NCBI RefSeq assembly: GCF_000213175.1
Contig: NW_009799179.1
Coordinates: forward strand, 4,176,858-4,240,857
From: Neurospora tetrasperma FGSC 2508
Lineage: Eukaryota; Ascomycota; Sordariomycetes; Sordariales; Sordariaceae
Direction of reading: 5' to 3'
DNA: 64,000 nucleotides
Below are positions 25,267-37,770 of this stretch, one piece after another (position 1 is the stretch's first letter; each line of letters opens with the position of its first letter). The notes beneath the pieces were generated by a model. It made no database searches, was not told where the DNA came from, and saw nothing but the letters and a program-made list of their open reading frames with translations. Position numbers and translations under genes: made by a program.

Positions 25267-28200
25267 CTACACAGCATGCTCAGCCGCATCAAGATTATCA
25301 AGCGGGACATACCCATCATCCTTATTCCTCCTCGCCGCACCGACACCCAGAATATCTCGGACCTTGCTAACAACCCCACCAAACAATCCCCATCCGGCAC
25401 CGCGCTTCCTCATGCGCCCCTTAATAGGACCACCACCAATCGTGTCCATCTCAAACTCATAAAGCGTCTTATCCATCCACTTCGGCCTGGCCCAGAACTT
25501 GAGGAACAAGCTGCTGACCACAACACTAACACTGCTAGCCGCCATGGCGGCGCCCGCGCCCATGGGATGCAGGTGGTACCCAAACGGCAAAAAGATGCCC
25601 ATGGCAAATGGCAGGCCAATCAGGTTATACATGCATGCCCACGCCAGGTTCATCTTGATGCGTCGGAAGATGGTGCGGGCGAGGTGCAGCGCGGCAGGGA
25701 TGTCCATCAGGTCGTTGGGCCGCATGAGCACCACGTCGGCAGCCTCCATGGCTACGTCTGTCCCGGAACTCATGGCGATGCCGACGTCTGCGGTGGCGAG
25801 GGCTGGAGAGTCGTTGATGCCGTCGCCGACCATGGCGACGACGGCGCCGCGCGACTGGAGTTGTTGGATGATGGCTTGTTTCTGATCGGGCGAGGCGCTG
25901 GCGTAGACGTCCTCCGGGTCGATCCCGACGGCGGAGGCGACGGCGACAGCGGTGCTGCGTTGGTCGCCGGTGACAATGGCAGTTTTTACGCCCATGCGGT
26001 GGAGAACGGCGATGGCGGCGGCGGCACCGTCTTTGATGGTGTCAGAAAGACAGAGGTGGCCGGCGTATTTACCGTCGATACCAATGAAGATGTTGGTGGT
26101 GCCGGCTGGAGTGTTGGAGGGGGTGGACTTGTAGCGAGAGCTGGCGGCGGCTTCGTTGATTTCTTCGGCGGCGTTGATTGCGGATTCTGGGATCTCGATG
26201 TCGTTGTCCCGGAGGAAACGGATGTTGCCCACGTGTACACGGTAACGCGTCCTCTCCAGGGAAGTAGCTGGCTCAACCTCTGCGGTAATGCCCTGACCCA
26301 CGGCTACAGTGAAGTTGCCAATGGTACCATCGATTGTTTCTTCCGCCTCGAGACCAAGCTCTGTTTTGGCTGCGTTGAGGACCGCTTTGCCGACGGGGTG
26401 TTCACTGCCCATTTCAGCGAGGCCCACGAGAGTCCACCATAGACGACGGCGCCAGTCATTATCCAGCCATACGGGAACAATGTTGGTTTTGGCGACGCTC
26501 ATCTTTCCATACGTGATGGTGCCAGTCTTGTCGAGAACCACTTGAGTGATCTTGGTAATGGTCTCGAGAGCAGCACCACCCTTGACCAGAATGCCGTTTT
26601 CCGCACCAACACCTGTGCCTACCATGACGGCAGTAGGCGTTGCGAGGCCGAGAGCACAAGGACAAGCGAATACAATGACGGAAATGCAAAGTTTGATGCA
26701 CACCATGATCTTGCCACCACTTGCGTCCTCCAAGAAGATCTTCGGGGGAGTGGACAGGACATGGCTCAGGATCATCCAAGTGAAAAATGTCATCATACCA
26801 AGGAACAGAATCATTGGGACGAAGTAGCCAGCCAGAGTGTCCGCCAGGCGTTGAATGGGAGCACGAGTTGTCTGGGCGTCTTGTACCAGCTTGACAATCT
26901 GGCTGAGCTGGGTGTCCCGGCCTGCACGAGTGACACGAAAGTCAACTCGCCCCGCGCCGTTGACAGTGCCACCGATCAATAGGCTTCCCTTTTTCTTCTG
27001 AACGGGCATGGCTTCTCCAGTAACCATACTTTCGTCGACATATGTCTCACCCATAACAATAACACCATCTGCGGGAATCTTATCACCAGGACGAACGAGA
27101 ACGATGTCGCCGACCTGGATAAGCTCTGTAGGAATGACCTTCTCGTCCGCTGCATTGCCTTCACGCGGCTCTTGAGAGTCTGCGTTGCGATCCCAACCTT
27201 CGGCAGCCTTTTGCGCCGCGATGGGGTCTGCATAAATGGTAGCCATCGATGGAGCCAAGGACATGAGGCGTGAGAGTGCCTTGGATGTCTGACCCTTGGC
27301 CCGGTTCTCGAGGAAACGGCCAAAGGTGATGAAGGTGATCAGCATGGTACTTGTATCGAAGATGGTGCTCGGCCGGGTGTGCGGAGGAAATAATATCGAG
27401 ACGGCCATGGCGACAATGCTGAAGAAGAAAGCACACGAGGTGCCGAGAACAACAAGGACATCCATAGTCGGCGATTTATGTTTTATTGACTTCCATGCCG
27501 AAACATAGAAGCGCTTTCCGATGCCAAACTGAACCGGTATCGTGAGAACTAAGCAGACCACATCTCCAAGGTAGAGACCTGGAATTAGTCTGACCTTGCC
27601 AAAGTCAAGGAACTTCAGGAACATGGGGAAGATCATGCTGATAAAGAAGACCGGGATAGCGAAAGCAGCCGAGATTCTGAACGCCTGCTTCCATTCGTTG
27701 ATTTCTCGCGTCTTGGCGAGCGACTCCAGCTGGGCATTGTTGTCGTCATTGTCTGCCACAAGGGCATTGAAACCAGCGCCCTCGACGGTCTCGACAATAG
27801 CTCGAAGTCCTGTAACATTAGGTAAATGGGTGACAGTCAGCCTGGATGTCGCAATGGCCAGTTTGGCACTGGCGACTCCGGGCAGCGCAAGAACCGCATC
27901 TTCTAGCTTGTTGGCCGCGGCAGCGTCAAGATTTCCATAGATCTTGAATTGTGCTGTCGAAGTACCAGAAGAATGACTGGGCTGGTCAAATGTACTTGTT
28001 AGAATCTTGGCACCAAACCCACGGTCTTCGATGATCTCGACGATCTTGTCAGCCGGCAATAACGTTGGATCGTGCAAAATAACCGCTCGCTCAGCGAGAA
28101 GGCTGATGTTGAATTTCAGAACCCCGTTCACATCCTTGAATCCTTGTTCCACAGCTGAAGTGCAGGCGCCGCAAGTCATACCCTCGATAGCTACTGTCGT

Positions 28201-28879
28201 GGTCGCATTTGACGGTTGGGAGGATGTCGCCGCGCCGGGAACAGATTCTCTCTCGGGCTGCTTATGGACACTCTCAACAACAGTCGCCCCAAATCCGCGG
28301 TCCTCAATGGCTTCGCAGATGCTATCGGCACTCAACAGTGTCGGGTCATGCTCGATAACAGCTCTCTCGGAGAGTAGGGAAATGCTAAAATGTCGTACGC
28401 CGGATACGTCCTTGAATGCGTTTTCGACCGCTGATGTGCAAGCGCCGCATGTCATGCCCTCGATTGCGACAGTAGTGATCATTAATGGGGAGTCATCGGA
28501 AGCTTCCAGGTCTTGTTCGGGGTGCCTGGCGATCATAGGCGTCGGGAGGTCGGTGGCCAGCACCTCGGCGTCGAACCCTCGGTCTTCGATGATTTCTTTA
28601 ATTTTGTCCGCCGTTATCTGGTCGGGGTCGTGCATGACCACGGCGCGTTCCATTACCAGGCTGACCGATACGCTACCAACTCCGTTGACGCCCTTGAAGC
28701 CAGCTTCCACGGCCGAAGTGCAGGCGCCGCATCTGCGCGAAGTCAGTCACCATGTCTTCTCCACACCTCCGAGGAAGCCGAGACAAAGTCAAGTATTATG
28801 CAACTCACGTCATGCCCTCAACCTTGAGGGTTGTGGTAGCCATATGCCCAGACGGGACTTGTATATTTGCTGGTGCCAT
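25267..28879 (-). CDS. Copper-transporting P1B-type ATPase (Ccc2/ATP7 family)
   Basis: Two exons (28879-28809 and 28732-25267) give 1178 residues. The intron splits the first metal-binding repeat at its CxxC motif. Three heavy-metal-associated domains carry GMTCGAC, with cysteine pairs at about 25/28, 119/122 and 211/214; a fourth, degenerate repeat lies near 285-345. The transport core follows with CPC in a TM helix (FACPCALGLATP), the phosphorylation site DKTGT, SEHPVGKA, GDQRS and the hinge GDGINDSPALA. Paired helices before the A-domain (actuator) motif TGEA are also present. CPC plus SEHP assigns Cu(I) specificity. Yeast Ccc2 pumps copper into the late Golgi for multicopper oxidases, and the same role is inferred. 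A 388-codon frame on the opposite strand is a codon-bias shadow. Confidence 0.95.
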
Positions 28880-31317
28880 CTTGCTGGTTCCGCAAGAGCT
28901 CGTACAACGAGGCCAGATGTTTTATCAAATACGCTGCAGCGCAAATGACACGCGGAAAGCGAGATTTCGAAGCGCGGTGATTCCGAAACAAGAGCCCCTA
29001 GGCTAAAACATAGGAGAAAAGCACGCTGTGTTCGGAGGGCGGCTCATATGGGAGACGACCCGGGACCACCGCTTTTGCGCAAAAGAGTTAAAAGGGTAAA
29101 GTAGGCGCCAGCTTCCAGCGATGGTGTTGGCGAAGTCGATCCAGTTAATATGTAGTAGAGGAATGAGTACGAATAAGGACGGGTGTTAATATCGAAGGCA
29201 TAGCGGAGCTCTCGGTACCGTTACATGAGACCAAATGGCGCCAAACCTGTAGCAGGGAGCTGGCAACTTTGACGAGGAACCCGGGAGAGTGGAGGAGGGA
29301 CGCAACCGGGGAGGGGGGATGGGGCTTGAGAAAGGAACTTTGGAAACATGAGCGGGAAGGGGTTGAGAAGTTTCCTCCATCGACTGAAGGTTTGTCAGCC
29401 ACTCACAGCGTACTTCTACGGTACCTTGAGAATGCACACAGGGGTCTCGCACCACTGACACTTTCTCCTACCCATGGCGTGAAACGGGATCTGAGCGGGA
29501 GCCTTCAGGGCAATTCACAAAGTGGGGTGGGGCGAGATCCGAGTGACCGAGACCTACTGCCGTTCAGTGCCCCTGGGACCCCGAGTTATCGTCAACAACC
29601 GGTACACATCACACAAAGCCGGAGTCTGCGCTATGTGCGGTTCCTCAGGTTTCTCGTGGTATTGCGCCAGACAGGCGTCTATCATACATTGAACCAACAC
29701 GGACAAACATCCCAGCAATCTCGTATAATCTTGTCCGAAAAGGTATCATACGGCATCATGCAAGATAGTATTGCACCTACGCAGGAGCCAGGACATATGT
29801 ACCCATGTACATAGTCTATATGTTGGATTGCTATTGAGTCTCGGCCTGCACTTCTGACCTTTGCCCGATTAGTGATCATGGCTGCTTACCTTGCTGAGAT
29901 TACTTACTACGACACATAATCCTGATCTCGAGTCATGCTTCCCGTGATGTGGCTTGCTTGCTCAGCTTGACCGAAACAGGTGTGAGCGGTGTATTACACG
30001 GGCAAGAGGGGCTGAGAAATCCAGCGAGCTTATGGCCTCGCTTGATGGTCGAAAGGGCTGAGTAGAGTCACAAACTCAATTTCCATGCCGCATTCTGCTA
30101 TATCTTTTGGGATTCTCCTTCACACTTCTAACAATCAATATTGACGAATCGTCACATGAGGTGCTGCTCGAATCGGTATTCATGTCCCAGTGCTACCTAC
30201 GACCTGCACCTCCTTGTTAGAAATCCGCGAATTTTACCGATCTCACAACTTACTAACGCAAACAATAAAGGCTTCTCAACGATTGGACCTTCCAGGAATT
30301 GCCATGTGAACTCCCCGATCATAGAGGTACCGATAGGATGGCACCAAAGAACGTACTGCCCTCAGCAACACCACGACATGGGAAGGGTCTCGGTATCAGC
30401 GGGAGTGCCTTCATCGCCAGACTGTATGAACCATGGGCATACTGTGCAACACTATATTTTGAAAAGGAAGAAGTGGATTGAAAACTGGCAGTTCACATCT
30501 TCAGATGAGATGAAAGATATCGTGGCGTCACGGCGATTACTCCTGATCTCTTTGTCTAGATTTCTCCACTTCAAACGCGTTGCCATCCCGATGTTTCAGG
30601 GGACCCCTTGCGCCTAGATTCACAAATGCTGGTCACCAACAGGCGCCTTGTCGTTTCAAAACGTGACTTTGACGCAGCCAATCTGGCGCCAAAAGTGCTC
30701 CATCAGCACAGCAGCCTCAAGGGCCAAAAGAAAAGAGAGAGACGTACAAGAGCTGGGAAAGCTAACGGATACCTCCGGCTGCGAGAAACACCATACTATG
30801 TACACATTAAACATCAAAGCTGTATTGGGATTACATATTGAGCATTATGAAACCCATACATAATTGCCCAGAAAGTCGTGCCTTTGGTGTAGATAGATTT
30901 CAGTTCCATGGCTTTTTACGCTTAGTACTTGGCGAGCTTGGACATTGAAAAGCCGGAGGCAGGTGCTCCTGGCGCTGGCTCGGTGCCGATGGAGGTACCC
31001 CGCTGGAACGCAAGCCACACTTGTTCGCTCCCTCGTTGGAGCTTTCAGCCTTATGGCGGGTGTACCTACCCCAGGTTAACTCCACCAAAGGCTGCAGTCG
31101 GACATCATTCTTGACCTGTCAATCAACGCCATCCATATCTGATGCCGTGCTACACCAAGCCGTGACTGTACCCCGTAGCTAAGTCCAAGCCAGAATTATC
31201 CCCATTTACCACCATCGTTGTATCCGCTTCACATTTATACAACATCGCGTACCGAAGCTCGAATATCCAGTCTCTCGAACCACGACCTACCGCTGACTCG
31301 GCCTGCCTCAACTCGCA
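28880..31317. other. Long divergent intergenic region upstream of the copper ATPase and csn7
   Basis: No gene was supported in 2.4 kb. The largest frames (29269-29814 and 30141-30617 on plus) lack domains and consistent codon use. A minus-strand exon-like C-terminus at 30922-31001 is listed among the findings. Confidence 0.45.
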
Positions 31318-32654
31318 ATGGAGCAAGCCAAAGCTCTCAACGCCCTCGAGGTTGGTTCATCATCCCTCCCGCCTGAGGGTGGTCACATCAACATTGAGTA
31401 GTCTCACCTCACACAGTTTGCTTTTTCCAGCCGTTCATCGTGCTCTCTAAATCTGCCACCTCCCCGCGCGCTGCGGCAGATCTCGTGACCCGCGCGACCT
31501 CCGCCCCCAACACCTTCATCTTCACCGAACTTCTCCAGACACCTCAAATTCAGTCCCTGGAATACTCCCACGAGTTCTCCTCCTACCTCACGCTTCTACA
31601 GATTTTCAGCCATGGAACTTACGCGGACTACACTGCCAATGCCTCGGCGCTTCCTGCCCTTAACGACGATCAGAAGCTGAAGCTGCGCCAGCTCTCCCTC
31701 CTCACACTGGTAGCCAATGACGGTAGCAACGGCCCTCTCGATTACGACGCAATGCAGCGAGAAAAGAATCAGACACAACCGCCAAACCAAAGCTATGCCT
31801 CCCTGACCCGCCGTCTGGAGCTCTCCAGCGCGCGAGACCTGGAAGAGCTGGTGATCAGCGCGATCTACGCCGGTCTCATCGAAGGGCAGCTAGACCCAGC
31901 GAACGAGATGGTACAAATTAACAGCGTGGCTGCTTTGCGGGACGTTCCCGCGCGGGGCGTGAGCGGCTTGCTCTCGAGCTTGCAGGGCTGGGCGGGTCGG
32001 TGCCAGGCGACGCTGCAGGAGCTGGAAGCGACGATGGCCAACTTGCGGGATGAGGCGGACAGGCGGGCGACCGAGGAACAAGAGTGGAACAACAAGATGT
32101 CGCAGTTGTTGGAAGATGAACAGAAGGGTGCGGTACCGTCCTCTTCTTCGTCCTCTTTGCCCTTCTCTTGGTTCAACAACACACGCGGCGGTGGTGGTGG
32201 TGATGGTCCCGGTGCAGGTGCAGGTGGTAGCTTTCGTGGTAGCGGCTACTCTCGCGGTGGTGGCTTGTCCCAGGGGTACCGGTCATCTCAAAGAGGAAAC
32301 CACCAGCAGCACCAGAATCAATCACGTCAGCAGCAAAACCACCATCACCATCACCAAAGCAATCAGAGCGGAACGAACAGCTTGCTGACGAGTGGTGGTG
32401 GCAGTTATCTCAGCTTTAGAGAGGGGCCATCAGCAGTATCGCCCTCACCAGCGGCGGGGTTGATGGGTTCCTCGGCCTCATTTGCGGCGCTGGGGGGTAT
32501 GGAGACGGGCTCTGGCTCAGGCTCGGGGCCTCTTGGAAAGCGAGGAAGCAGCGATATGGATGACTCGGAAGAGGATATCGATGATGACACGATGGATCTG
32601 GATGACGAGGGTGATGAAACCAAGAGAGGCAGCAAGCGGAAGTTGACCGCCTAG
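31318..32654 (+). CDS. csn7: COP9 signalosome subunit 7
   Basis: Two exons (31318-31350 and 31431-32654) give 418 residues. The 11-codon first exon (MEQAKALNALE) is followed by a GTTGGT donor and a TTTCCAG acceptor. Residues 12-165 form the helical repeat and PCI (winged-helix) region, with LKLRQLSLLTLV and ISAIYAGLIEGQLD diagnostic for CSN7/Eif3-like PCI proteins. A coiled-coil segment follows (about 190-235). CSN7 is a scaffold subunit of the complex that removes Nedd8 from cullins; in Neurospora CSN affects the clock protein FRQ through SCF ubiquitin ligases. The last 170 residues are unusual: Gly/Arg-rich, then Gln/His-rich, then a strongly acidic block and a basic end. Confidence 0.9.
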
Positions 32655-34345
32655 AGGACTAAATTTCCCAAGCACATCAGGACAAATCACAGAGCACCAG
32701 GTGCCGGTTGTTGTTTTAATTATATTGACATGCAAGTCTGAGGTCATGGATGGTCTTCAAAGAATACCAGGTATTAGTTCATCCGGCCAATAGCCGGAGA
32801 ACGGAATGAGCAGCTAGAAACATAGCATCATTACGATTTATATTCGAGGCCAAACAATAGAAAGCAGTCTCCATAAATCATATTCACCGATCAAATGTTG
32901 GAATGTTCAAGACTGCGAGTACATAAGATTATTCCCAAAAGTTCTCTGCGTGGCAATTCTACATGGTGGCTACCAAGCTGCATGGGAAGTATCGATAGCC
33001 CTCAGAAGCACGCAGGGCCATTCGAAACTCACATAAAATGAGACTAGCGGCCTAGATTCTCTCTCACCTGGGCCCCGACGGATAATATCAACCACGACAG
33101 GCTCGTGTGACTTCTCATCTTCCATTTGTCCCACTTCAACAAAATCATCGATACAGCACAACAGCTTCTTTGCTGTTGGACCAACCATTACTCACTTTTT
33201 TTACTCAATCAGCCTCCCATCCAATAGCACGTCTCTATCAGCCACTCATTGCACAGGTGTAACACCAACAACAAAACTAGTAAAAAAGGACAAAAAGGGA
33301 TTGTATTTAGTGAGCTGAGCTAAAAGATGTCGCTCATAGTCTGTCTACTGTACCTGCCTGGTTGGTTGGGGAGTAAGTCCCAACAAGCTGCCACTGGGTA
33401 GAAGTAGTTGTGTGTAGGGGGTCGGTGGTGGTGATAGTAGTAAAAATGGTATTAAGGCTGTGACAATGAAACAAAACCAACACTTGATGTGTGGTATTGG
33501 CCGACTGTGTGTTCGGCTGTTTCCTGTCCCAAGATCGTGTATCTATCCAGAATACGGACCCCCTCATCTAGTCTGGAAATCCGATACATGAACAAATAAC
33601 ACACTCTCGCACAAGTGGTGTTACCTTTTGGGTTCACCAGATATCCGGAGAAAAAAAGGTGCCAGACAGTGACTACACGCCTCGTGATCAGATCCGAGCC
33701 TTTCTTCCATCACTAGTATGCCTTTCTTCGCCTCGGGGGTAAAGTAAGAAGCCCGTCCGACCATAACGCCCAAACCAAACCGAAGTGGTTGCGCCGTCCA
33801 TCGTCGTCCGTCCGTTCGTTCCTTCACCTCGCCCTACTCTACTCTCGTAGGAGAGTGTTTGGTCTGACTGATGTGAAAACAGCAAGCTTCATTTGTCTCA
33901 TAACGTTCGTGGAGGTAACAAACAAGAAACCCGCTTTTGCCCCCAAGTAGAAATATCACTTTTTCCCGTCTCGAGGAAAATACGAAATAAGAGACACTCT
34001 GCGTCAGCTTCCGCCATCGTGGTGGTAGTGGACAAGACATATGGCCTTGTATGACCCCGCCCTCCTTTAGACTGACACAAAAAATTGGTAGGTTGAGAAG
34101 ACAGTTGAATAGAAAAAAAAATTGAAACCAGATTATCGACATCCACGCCTGGATTAAGAGTGGTAACTAGTCGTCGTCAGTACAAAGAAAAAATTACACG
34201 GCGTGGCATTGTCGAGAACAGGGGAAGCCAATTGTCCCATTTTCCGTGCCGTCCTAGCTCCCATGGGTATTATGGTAATAAATTAAGCAAACCAAAACGC
34301 CGAAAAGAAAACCGCCCATTACCGCGTGATCTCGTGTGTACCAGA
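32655..34345. other. Convergent spacer between csn7 and the RGS/TM gene
   Basis: No gene is supported. Several short minus-strand frames (32970-33188, 33334-33567, 33834-34142) have no recognisable features. Confidence 0.45.
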
Positions 34346-35553
34346 TCATAGTCGTTTTCCCGGTACGAGAATGAACAAGACGCATAGCGCGGCGTCTACG
34401 ACGGCAGTGACGGCGAGAACCACCATAGATCTTTGAGCGAGGAGTCTTCGGACGTATGGCTCCCGAACTCGGGAGAAGTTGAAAGGGGTATATTCACTGA
34501 GTCCGACAAGTGCGAGAATGGGGTCGAGTGAGTACTGATATGAACACAGACAGTAAACTCCAATGGTGAAAGGCAGGATGACCTGGTAAACTGTTAGTAA
34601 GATAACCTAGATATCAACGAGATGCGGCCGGTCTGGTGACATACCCAACACCTTGTTTGGCGAGATTCGTTCAGGAAGATCAAAGTGAAGGCAGTCCAGA
34701 AGCCACCGAACATAGCCACAAGACCAATCATGAGGCGCAGCATCAATGTGGGGGGGATGAGGTTTCCGAGGGCCTTCATCCTAAGGAAGCCGGGGAACGC
34801 GTCCCTCTCCATGGCCTGAAACACATAATCCTTAGCCACGTCAAACACCTCCGGGTCATCGCGTCCATAATCCTCGATAGCAGTTGTAACATCCGAAGTG
34901 ATGGAACCAGGAAGAGTGATCTCGCGTTCTGCGCCTGGAAGGAGAAAGGTGTAAAGAATCTTCTCGGCCGAGGCTCTGATATCGTCGCGCGCTACGGCAT
35001 GCGCTGGGGAATTCGAGTCGGTAGTGAGTTCGCGCTGGTTGCTCAGGTTGCTCGGACGACCACGGCGGTCGGTGCTGCTTTGCGGGGATTCCTGCGTGAT
35101 CGATCGATCCTCGCGCAGGAAGGCAGACATTTGCGCATCTTGATCCTTCTCCTTCTCTGACGCCCACATTGACGGTCCTGCGACAGGGTTCAAATCACCC
35201 ATGCTCTCAAGAATGGCGGATGATCGTTTGGAGCTTCGGTCGGGCTCAGGCGTACCAACGAGAACGGAACGTCGCAATTCGCGAACATAGTGACGGCATA
35301 GTGACATGTGTTGGGCGACATCGAGCCTGTCTCTGGTTAGGAGCTGCCATTGTCAACAAAGCACCGAGAGTTGGAAAACCAACCAGAAATCGAGGTAATC
35401 AACAGAGCGCTGCTGGTCTCTCATATAAATATAGAAAGAGAACAGATCAACGGGCGGAAGCGTCCGCCTGCTGAGGACCTCGAACAGGGTAGGAAGTCGG
35501 TTTCGATTAAGGTCGGGTTGAGGGGAGGGCGTGTGTGCTATGGGCTCCGTCAT
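34346..35553 (-). CDS. rax1: Rax1-like RGS-domain membrane protein
   Basis: Three exons (35553-35384, 35326-34645, 34582-34346) give 362 residues. The N-terminal part contains a divergent RGS-type helical bundle starting at TLFEVLSRRTLPPVDLFSFY and YLDFWLDVAQHMSLC. It is split by a Ser/Asp-rich insert and resumes at ARDDIRASAEKILYTFLLPG through FQAMERDAFPGFLRMKA. Three hydrophobic segments follow (about residues 255-280, 285-312 and 335-358). The RGS plus C-terminal membrane layout is that of yeast Rax1, which marks cell poles for bud-site selection; in filamentous fungi similar proteins are counted among the RGS regulators. The intron 2 acceptor has a TACTAAC branch site. The gene symbol rests on architecture, not on a search. 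Confidence 0.8.
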
Positions 35554-36627
35554 TTTGACGAGACGTGAACGGGACCCGGAACTCGACCTAAATGTGACGG
35601 CGGACGAGGGCGATATGATAACCTGAGGGACGGAGAGCGAAAGGGCGCCGGCGAAGAATGGGGTGGAGAGCGGGGCAAGAAAGCTGTATCGGCTGAAGGT
35701 TGTCCGAGGAGAGCAAGTCGTAAGTAGTGAGCAAAAGTGTGAATTTCGATCAATTGCGCGGTTCGGGAGCGATAAAGGTTTGACGTCAATCGAGAATTTC
35801 GCGAGTCACGGTTGCCGGGTGCACGAGAAAAGGAGTTTGAATCAATCGAGACTTTGCTTTTTAATTTCTTGGCGATTATGGTCTTTTATTGTCAAAAACG
35901 AATGTGGTTTGCGCGCAACGCTCTCGGATAGAGTGGTATGGTCTGGAGACAGCGATGGCTGCAAGTCGGCAGTTTGTTGGGTAGGTAACGAATGACGGGT
36001 TGGAAAGTTGGGTGTGGTTGACGACGGAAGTCGGGTCGGGTGCAGAGCAACGAGTGACGGGAATGAATGGAACGAACGACGGGAGTTGACGAAGGGACGG
36101 GGTGTTGGGACTTTAGGTAAGTACTACTTAGGACGTAGGAATGGCCCCGGATGTGGTGAACGAACAGGCTTTGCGAGGTCCACCGTCTTTTGGCGCAGGC
36201 TCATCAGGCACTGGTGACAAAACTAACAGCCCGAGGACGACAGGGCAATCACGAAGCATGGAAACAGGGCAGCATGAATTCGTTGTTGATCTCCAGGTGC
36301 ACTAGGTGCAACAGCAGTCTCCCTGGCGAGCACCAGGGAGATTGCAGAGGTCACTCGGAAATTGAAAGCTGGGGACGGACGAGTAGTGCTGTGCCAGCTG
36401 TCAGTTGGACGACAGATGGCAGAAGTGGTGGGGGCTCGACTTTGCCAGCCGTCCTTCCGTTTAGGGTAAGGTAAGCGAGGCGAGTTGAGCCCAGGTCCGC
36501 ACTTTCCAGATTTCGTGGAAAAATCCGGTGCAAAATTCATTGGGAGGTTTATCGTTTGCCGCAGCACCCAACGACTTCGACGACTCTCACCCGACCACCG
36601 AGTGTACGAGACACCGCCATCTCCAAA
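35554..36627. other. Divergent promoter between rax1-like gene and rpl31
   Basis: No coding region was recognised. The sequence is G-rich near 35990-36080 and pyrimidine-rich just before the rpl31 leader. Confidence 0.5.
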
Positions 36628-36744
36628 GTACGTAACTACGGCCCCTCCCATTTTTGCCCGTCCAATTTCGAGTCAGCCGTTCTGCCAGCTCTCGAGACAC
36701 GGCCCTGCTTCGCGGAACCCCTCCTTTGCTAACAAGCTGTTCAG
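36628..36744 (+). other. Probable intron in the 5' UTR of rpl31
   Basis: A GTACGT donor at 36628, a TGCTAAC branch site at 36728-36734 and a TTCAG acceptor ending at 36744 frame a 117-nt interval that ends one base before the start codon. Leader introns next to the ATG are common in fungal ribosomal protein genes. Confidence 0.6.
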
Positions 36745-36745
36745 A

Positions 36746-37301
36746 ATGTCGTCCAAGAAGCCCACCGGTAAGACCCAGCGCTCGGCCATCGCCGATGTTG
36801 TCGCCCGCGAGTACACCATCCACATGCACAAGCGCGTAAGCAGTACCGAACAAACGACCCGACGAAAGAAGACGGAATATTGACCCTGGCGCAGATGCAC
36901 GGTGTCACCTTCAAGAAGAGGGCTCCTCGCGCCATCAAGGAGATCAAGGAGTTCGCTTACAAGGCGATGGTACGTGCAGCGACGAACACCAACCCGATCT
37001 GGAGGAACTGGAGCTATGGGGACGACGTTGGAGTTGGGGACACAGCGTGGTCAGTTTGAACGAACACCAAAGACTGACATGACTCTGTGATTTATAGGGT
37101 ACCACCGATGTCCGCATCGACCCCCAGCTCAACAAGAAGGTCTGGGAGCAGGGTGTCAAGGGCGTTGCCTACCGTCTCCGTGTCCGTATCTCGCGCCGCC
37201 GTAACGACGAGGAGGGCGCCAAGGAGAAGCTCTACAGCTACGTCCAGGCCGTCAACGTGAAGAACCCCAAGGGTCTCCACACCGTTGTCGTTGAGGAGTA
37301 A
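36746..37301 (+). CDS. rpl31: 60S ribosomal protein L31 (eL31)
   Basis: Three exons (36746-36835, 36895-36969, 37098-37301) give 122 residues, the family length. The sequence has the eL31 blocks VVAREYTIHMHKR, TFKKRAPRAIKEIKEF, GTTDVRIDPQLNKKVW and RLRVRISRRRND. It is a component of the large cytosolic ribosomal subunit near the exit tunnel. Codon use is strongly biased to C/G-ending codons. Introns after codons 30 and 55 are both phase 0. A leader intron probably precedes the start codon. Confidence 0.97.
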
Positions 37302-37770
37302 ATTTGGGTGTTCTGGCAAAACGAATTTTTGGCACGAAGGGACCGCGGTTCAGGTTCAGGGCGGCATTGGGCTTCCGGAGTTTTCGCATGGCATCTAGCT
37401 TCGCATTACGAATAAAGGGTTCGTAAAATGGAACACGGCACCTTCGATACCACCAAACCGCCTCCAGCAACGATGAGGGAAGACAATCGCAGTGTGAGGG
37501 CGTCGCAGATGGTCAGGCAGGGGCTTCGTCATGAAAAATGATACGCTCTATGGACGATATACTGTCCATTACAGCCAATGCTTGATGTACTTCATAAAAC
37601 CAGTCTGCAACCGGTAGCAGACGCGAGCAACAACGGGATACCCATTAAACAAACCCGCCCTGATAATGCAATCCTGTTCCAGAGACCAATACGCCAGGGA
37701 TTCCAACCTTTGAGAATAAACCAATTTCTCCTAACCCAATGCTCTCCTAAACTGCTCCTGCATTTCATCT
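37302..37770. other. Convergent 3' spacer
   Basis: Presumed 3' UTRs of rpl31 and of the E2 gene; nothing else was seen. Confidence 0.5.

Noticed and set aside
25276-26442. 388-codon plus-strand frame over the copper ATPase
   Set aside because: It is a shadow of the ATPase catalytic core on the opposite strand; the ATPase frame has every family motif.
28007-28948. 313-codon plus-strand frame over the HMA repeats
   Set aside because: Repetitive wording in the product reflects the antisense of the three GMTCGAC repeats.
29269-29814. 181-codon plus-strand frame upstream of the copper ATPase
   Set aside because: No domain, poor start context and composition typical of spacer.
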